Assembly: GCA_910577835.1 (NCBI GenBank)
Contig: CAJTOU010000061.1
Coordinates: forward strand, 1 to 17,642
From: an uncultured Lachnospiraceae bacterium
Lineage (GTDB): Bacteria; Bacillota_A; Clostridia; Lachnospirales; Lachnospiraceae
Reading direction: 5' to 3'
Length of the DNA: 17,642 nucleotides
Notes under the pieces: generated by a model
The model's input: the letters and a program-made list of their open reading frames with translations, nothing else
Databases searched by the model: none
Told to the model about the DNA's origin: nothing
Made by a program: the position numbers and the translations under genes
Shown: positions 16,050 through 17,642 of the stretch, in pieces
How positions within the stretch are numbered: the stretch's first letter is position 1
Layout of the letters: each line of letters opens with the position of its first letter

Positions 16050-16083
16050 AAAAGAGGAATGTTATGAAAAGAGGAATGTTATG
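16050..16083 (+). repeat. Exact 17-bp tandem duplication of ribosome binding site and start codon
   Basis: AAAAGAGGAATGTTATG occurs twice in a row (16050-16066 and 16067-16083). Each copy holds a GAGG ribosome binding site and ends in ATG. The second ATG (16081) starts the hydrolase. The first ATG (16064) opens a six-codon frame, MKRGML, that stops at TGA 16082-16084, overlapping the hydrolase start as ATGA. The duplication is directly visible; any effect on expression is inferred. Confidence 0.9.
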
Positions 16084-16932
16084 ATACATGAAAGAATCAA
16101 TTTAGAGGAAATTTTTCCCTCACTTCCCAAAACAGAAAAGACAGCAGTAGCAGAGCTGTATATTCCTGATACTTATGAAGAAATAGGTTATAATAAAGTA
16201 TTTCCCTGTATTATTCTCTGTCCGGGTGGAGCTTATGCAGTCCGCTCCCAAAGAGAAGACGAGCCTACTGTGCTTCGTTTTTTAGGTGCAGGTATGGCGG
16301 TAATTAAAGTGGAATATAGCTGTGGTACGGAAGGAGGACATTATCCTGTGCAGCTTCTTCAAGTATCAGCCGCTGTTATTCTGGCAAGAAGAAATGCACA
16401 GAAGTGGCATATTGATACAGAAAAAATCATAGTAATGGGCTATTCCGCAGGCGGACATCTGGCAGCGACAGTCGGGGTACAGTGGCAGGAAGCCTTTATC
16501 TGTGATATTCTTGGAAGCAAAGTGGAAGAAAACAAAGTAAACGGTATGGCATTATGCTATCCGGTTATTACATCAGGAAAATTCACTCACGAAGACAGCA
16601 TAAAATTTCTTCTTGGCGAAGATAAATATCAGATTCCTTTGGAAAGAAAAAAAGTATCTCTGGAAAATATGGTAACACAGAATACTCCGAAAGCTTTTCT
16701 GTGGCATACCTTTGAGGATGAACTTGTTCCGGTGGAAAATACTTTGAAAATGGCGCAGGCATTGAGAGAACAGGGAATACAGTTTGAACTTCATATTTAT
16801 CCGGAGGGACCTCATGGTCTTGCCATATGTGAGGAAACTACTGCAGATGTGAAAGAACATCTGCATCCCTGCGCAGAGTATGTATCTTCATGGGTAGAAC
16901 ATTGTATCAGATGGATTCGGGAAATAGTGTAG
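16081..16932 (+). CDS. Alpha/beta hydrolase (esterase-like)
   Basis: The 283-residue cytoplasmic hydrolase resembles small acetyl-ester or xylan-esterase-like enzymes of gut Firmicutes. The oxyanion-hole motif CPGGAY (47-52) stands where related lipases have HGGG. The nucleophile is Ser122 in GYSAGGH, the acid is Asp213 in WHTFEDELVPVENTL and the base is His245 in PEGPHGL. The triad is complete and the length is normal. There is no signal peptide, so the substrate is probably imported, such as an acetylated oligosaccharide, but the sequence does not define it. The nearest upstream gene is addA, 259 nt away. Its start lies in the duplicated ribosome-binding region described above; the second copy is taken as the true start because the first runs into a stop after six codons. 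Confidence 0.9.
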   Translation: MIHERINLEEIFPSLPKTEKTAVAELYIPDTYEEIGYNKVFPCIILCPGGAYAVRSQREDEPTVLRFLGAGMAVIKVEYSCGTEGGHYPVQLLQVSAAVILARRNAQKWHIDTEKIIVMGYSAGGHLAATVGVQWQEAFICDILGSKVEENKVNGMALCYPVITSGKFTHEDSIKFLLGEDKYQIPLERKKVSLENMVTQNTPKAFLWHTFEDELVPVENTLKMAQALREQGIQFELHIYPEGPHGLAICEETTADVKEHLHPCAEYVSSWVEHCIRWIREIV

Positions 16933-16963
16933 CTTTGAGCAAAGGTGAAAGGGTGTAGAAGAC

Positions 16964-17500
16964 ATGAAAAGTCAGGTAAATTTTATTTATGATTTTGAGG
17001 ATGATTCGGTGGACGAGTTAAAGCACTGGCTGTTTCTGGAAAATGTAAAATTAACCCAACAGAAACAGCAGCTTGAGAGTGAAATTGAAGACCTGAACAG
17101 GCAAAAGGCTGAGTTTGAAAGCGAAAAAATGCGTGGAAGGCGCGAAATAGAATTAAAGGAAAAAAAGCTTTCAAGAGAAAAAGATTTATTTGAAAAGCAA
17201 TGGAAAATTGTGGAAAGAGAGCTTGTACGTATGGCCAAGGACAAGGATAAAATGGCCAAAGAGCGGGCGTATATCCAGAGAGAACGGGATGAGCTTAAGA
17301 AAATGAGACAGGCAGTGCCAGGCGAAACAGGTATAAAAAGCGGAACATTTTTCATGGGAGTGTCAAGCCTTGGAGGATTAAAGAAAAGATATCGAGACTT
17401 AATGAAGATTTATCATCCCGATAATGAAAATGGGGATGAGACAACAGTGTTGTATATTAACAAAGAATATGAAAAATTAAAGCTAAAATTTGAAAAATAA
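16964..17500 (+). CDS. Coiled-coil protein with C-terminal J-domain-like module
   Basis: The 178-residue soluble protein has a short acidic N-terminus (DFEDDSVDELKHW, 10-22), a long charged coiled coil (about 25-117, heptad-like Leu/Lys/Glu pattern), a Gly/Ser linker, and a J-like module. That module holds LKKRYRDLMKIYHPDNENGD (139-158), with the HPD motif at 151-153, then a last helix INKEYEKLKLKFEK. HPD is the tripeptide by which J-proteins stimulate Hsp70 (DnaK). The usual first helix (YYxxLGV) is reduced to FFMGVSS, so the domain is minimal and placed at the end of the protein, unlike DnaJ. A client-targeting co-chaperone is plausible. The ATG is 8 nt behind AAAGGGTG (16948-16955). It follows the hydrolase by 31 nt and may share its transcript; a strong terminator follows. 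Confidence 0.88.
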   Translation: MKSQVNFIYDFEDDSVDELKHWLFLENVKLTQQKQQLESEIEDLNRQKAEFESEKMRGRREIELKEKKLSREKDLFEKQWKIVERELVRMAKDKDKMAKERAYIQRERDELKKMRQAVPGETGIKSGTFFMGVSSLGGLKKRYRDLMKIYHPDNENGDETTVLYINKEYEKLKLKFEK

Positions 17501-17510
17501 AGAAAATAAC

Positions 17511-17539
17511 TTGAAATAATTTTAAAAATATGGTAACAT
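17511..17539 (+). promoter_or_regulatory. Promoter-like sequence just before a terminator
   Basis: TTGAAA (17511-17516), a 17-nt spacer and TAACAT (17534-17539) resemble a sigma-A promoter. A transcript would start near 17546, at the base of the terminator hairpin, so it would be only about 30 nt long. It may be fortuitous in this AT-rich DNA. Confidence 0.3.
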
Positions 17540-17544
17540 ATATG

Positions 17545-17577
17545 AAAAGGTACACGTAATAGTTCGTGTACCTTTTT
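17545..17577 (+). terminator. Strong intrinsic terminator
   Basis: AAAAGGTACACG (17545-17556) pairs perfectly with CGTGTACCTTTT (from 17565) around an 8-nt loop and runs into five T residues. It ends the hydrolase/J-protein transcription unit. With A residues on the other side it could also act from the minus strand. After it, 17578-17642 holds only AT-rich sequence, with a TTGAAA (17598-17603) that might belong to a promoter for the next gene. Confidence 0.92.
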
Positions 17578-17642
17578 GCATTTTGTGAAATAAAAAATTG
17601 AAACAGGAAAGACCAACTATTAAAAGTCAAGTAGATTTTGAA

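Noticed and set aside
1..17642. CRISPR array, transposon ends, phage genes or toxin-antitoxin pair
   Set aside because: No regularly spaced repeats, transposase, integrase, structural phage gene or adjacent small toxin/antitoxin pair could be identified on either strand.

Overview
The window looks like core chromosome from an AT-rich Firmicute of class Clostridia, most likely a Lachnospiraceae gut anaerobe (Blautia/Dorea-like; the genus is a guess). Reasons: AT-rich DNA, strong AGGAGG-type ribosome binding sites, frequent AGA arginine codons, the AddAB form of the end-resection nuclease, a glutamine-dependent NAD synthetase, and A+T-rich -10 boxes.

Layout. (1) 1-320: the last ~90 nt of a 23S rRNA, a spacer with a 9-bp hairpin but no 5S gene, tRNA-Asn(GTT), and a weak terminator. 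(2) ~320-2200: a sparse, AT-rich stretch behind the tRNA with two orphan hypothetical genes (about 395-1072 and 1612-1977), a strong terminator (1201-1250) and a possible gene remnant (1986-2114). It resembles an accessory insertion zone, although no integrase or att repeats are visible. (3) 2208-8065: an extended -10 promoter overlapped by a perfect palindrome, a ~220-nt structured leader, then a tight run of M18 aminopeptidase (apeA), a UAP/UDPGP-family nucleotidyltransferase and NAD+ synthetase (nadE). An eight-helix membrane protein of two similar halves follows, and the run ends at a strong terminator. (4) 8159-8590, minus strand: a membrane-anchored protein with what looks like a degenerate FMN-binding domain. 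(5) 8629-15821: a divergent promoter and the addB-addA pair (26-bp overlap), encoding the helicase-nuclease for double-strand break repair. (6) 15822-17642: a spacer with RNA-like folds, an alpha/beta hydrolase preceded by an exact 17-bp duplication of its own ribosome binding site and start codon, a coiled-coil protein ending in a J-domain-like module, and a strong terminator.

The central genes are housekeeping: peptide turnover, sugar-nucleotide formation, NAD synthesis and recombination. I found no CRISPR array, transposase, phage module or recognisable new defence system. The most unusual points are small-scale: the duplicated start site with a six-codon leader ORF, the possible three-way-junction RNA behind addA, the degenerate FMN-binding-like protein, the internally duplicated membrane protein, the minimal C-terminal J module, and the missing 5S gene.
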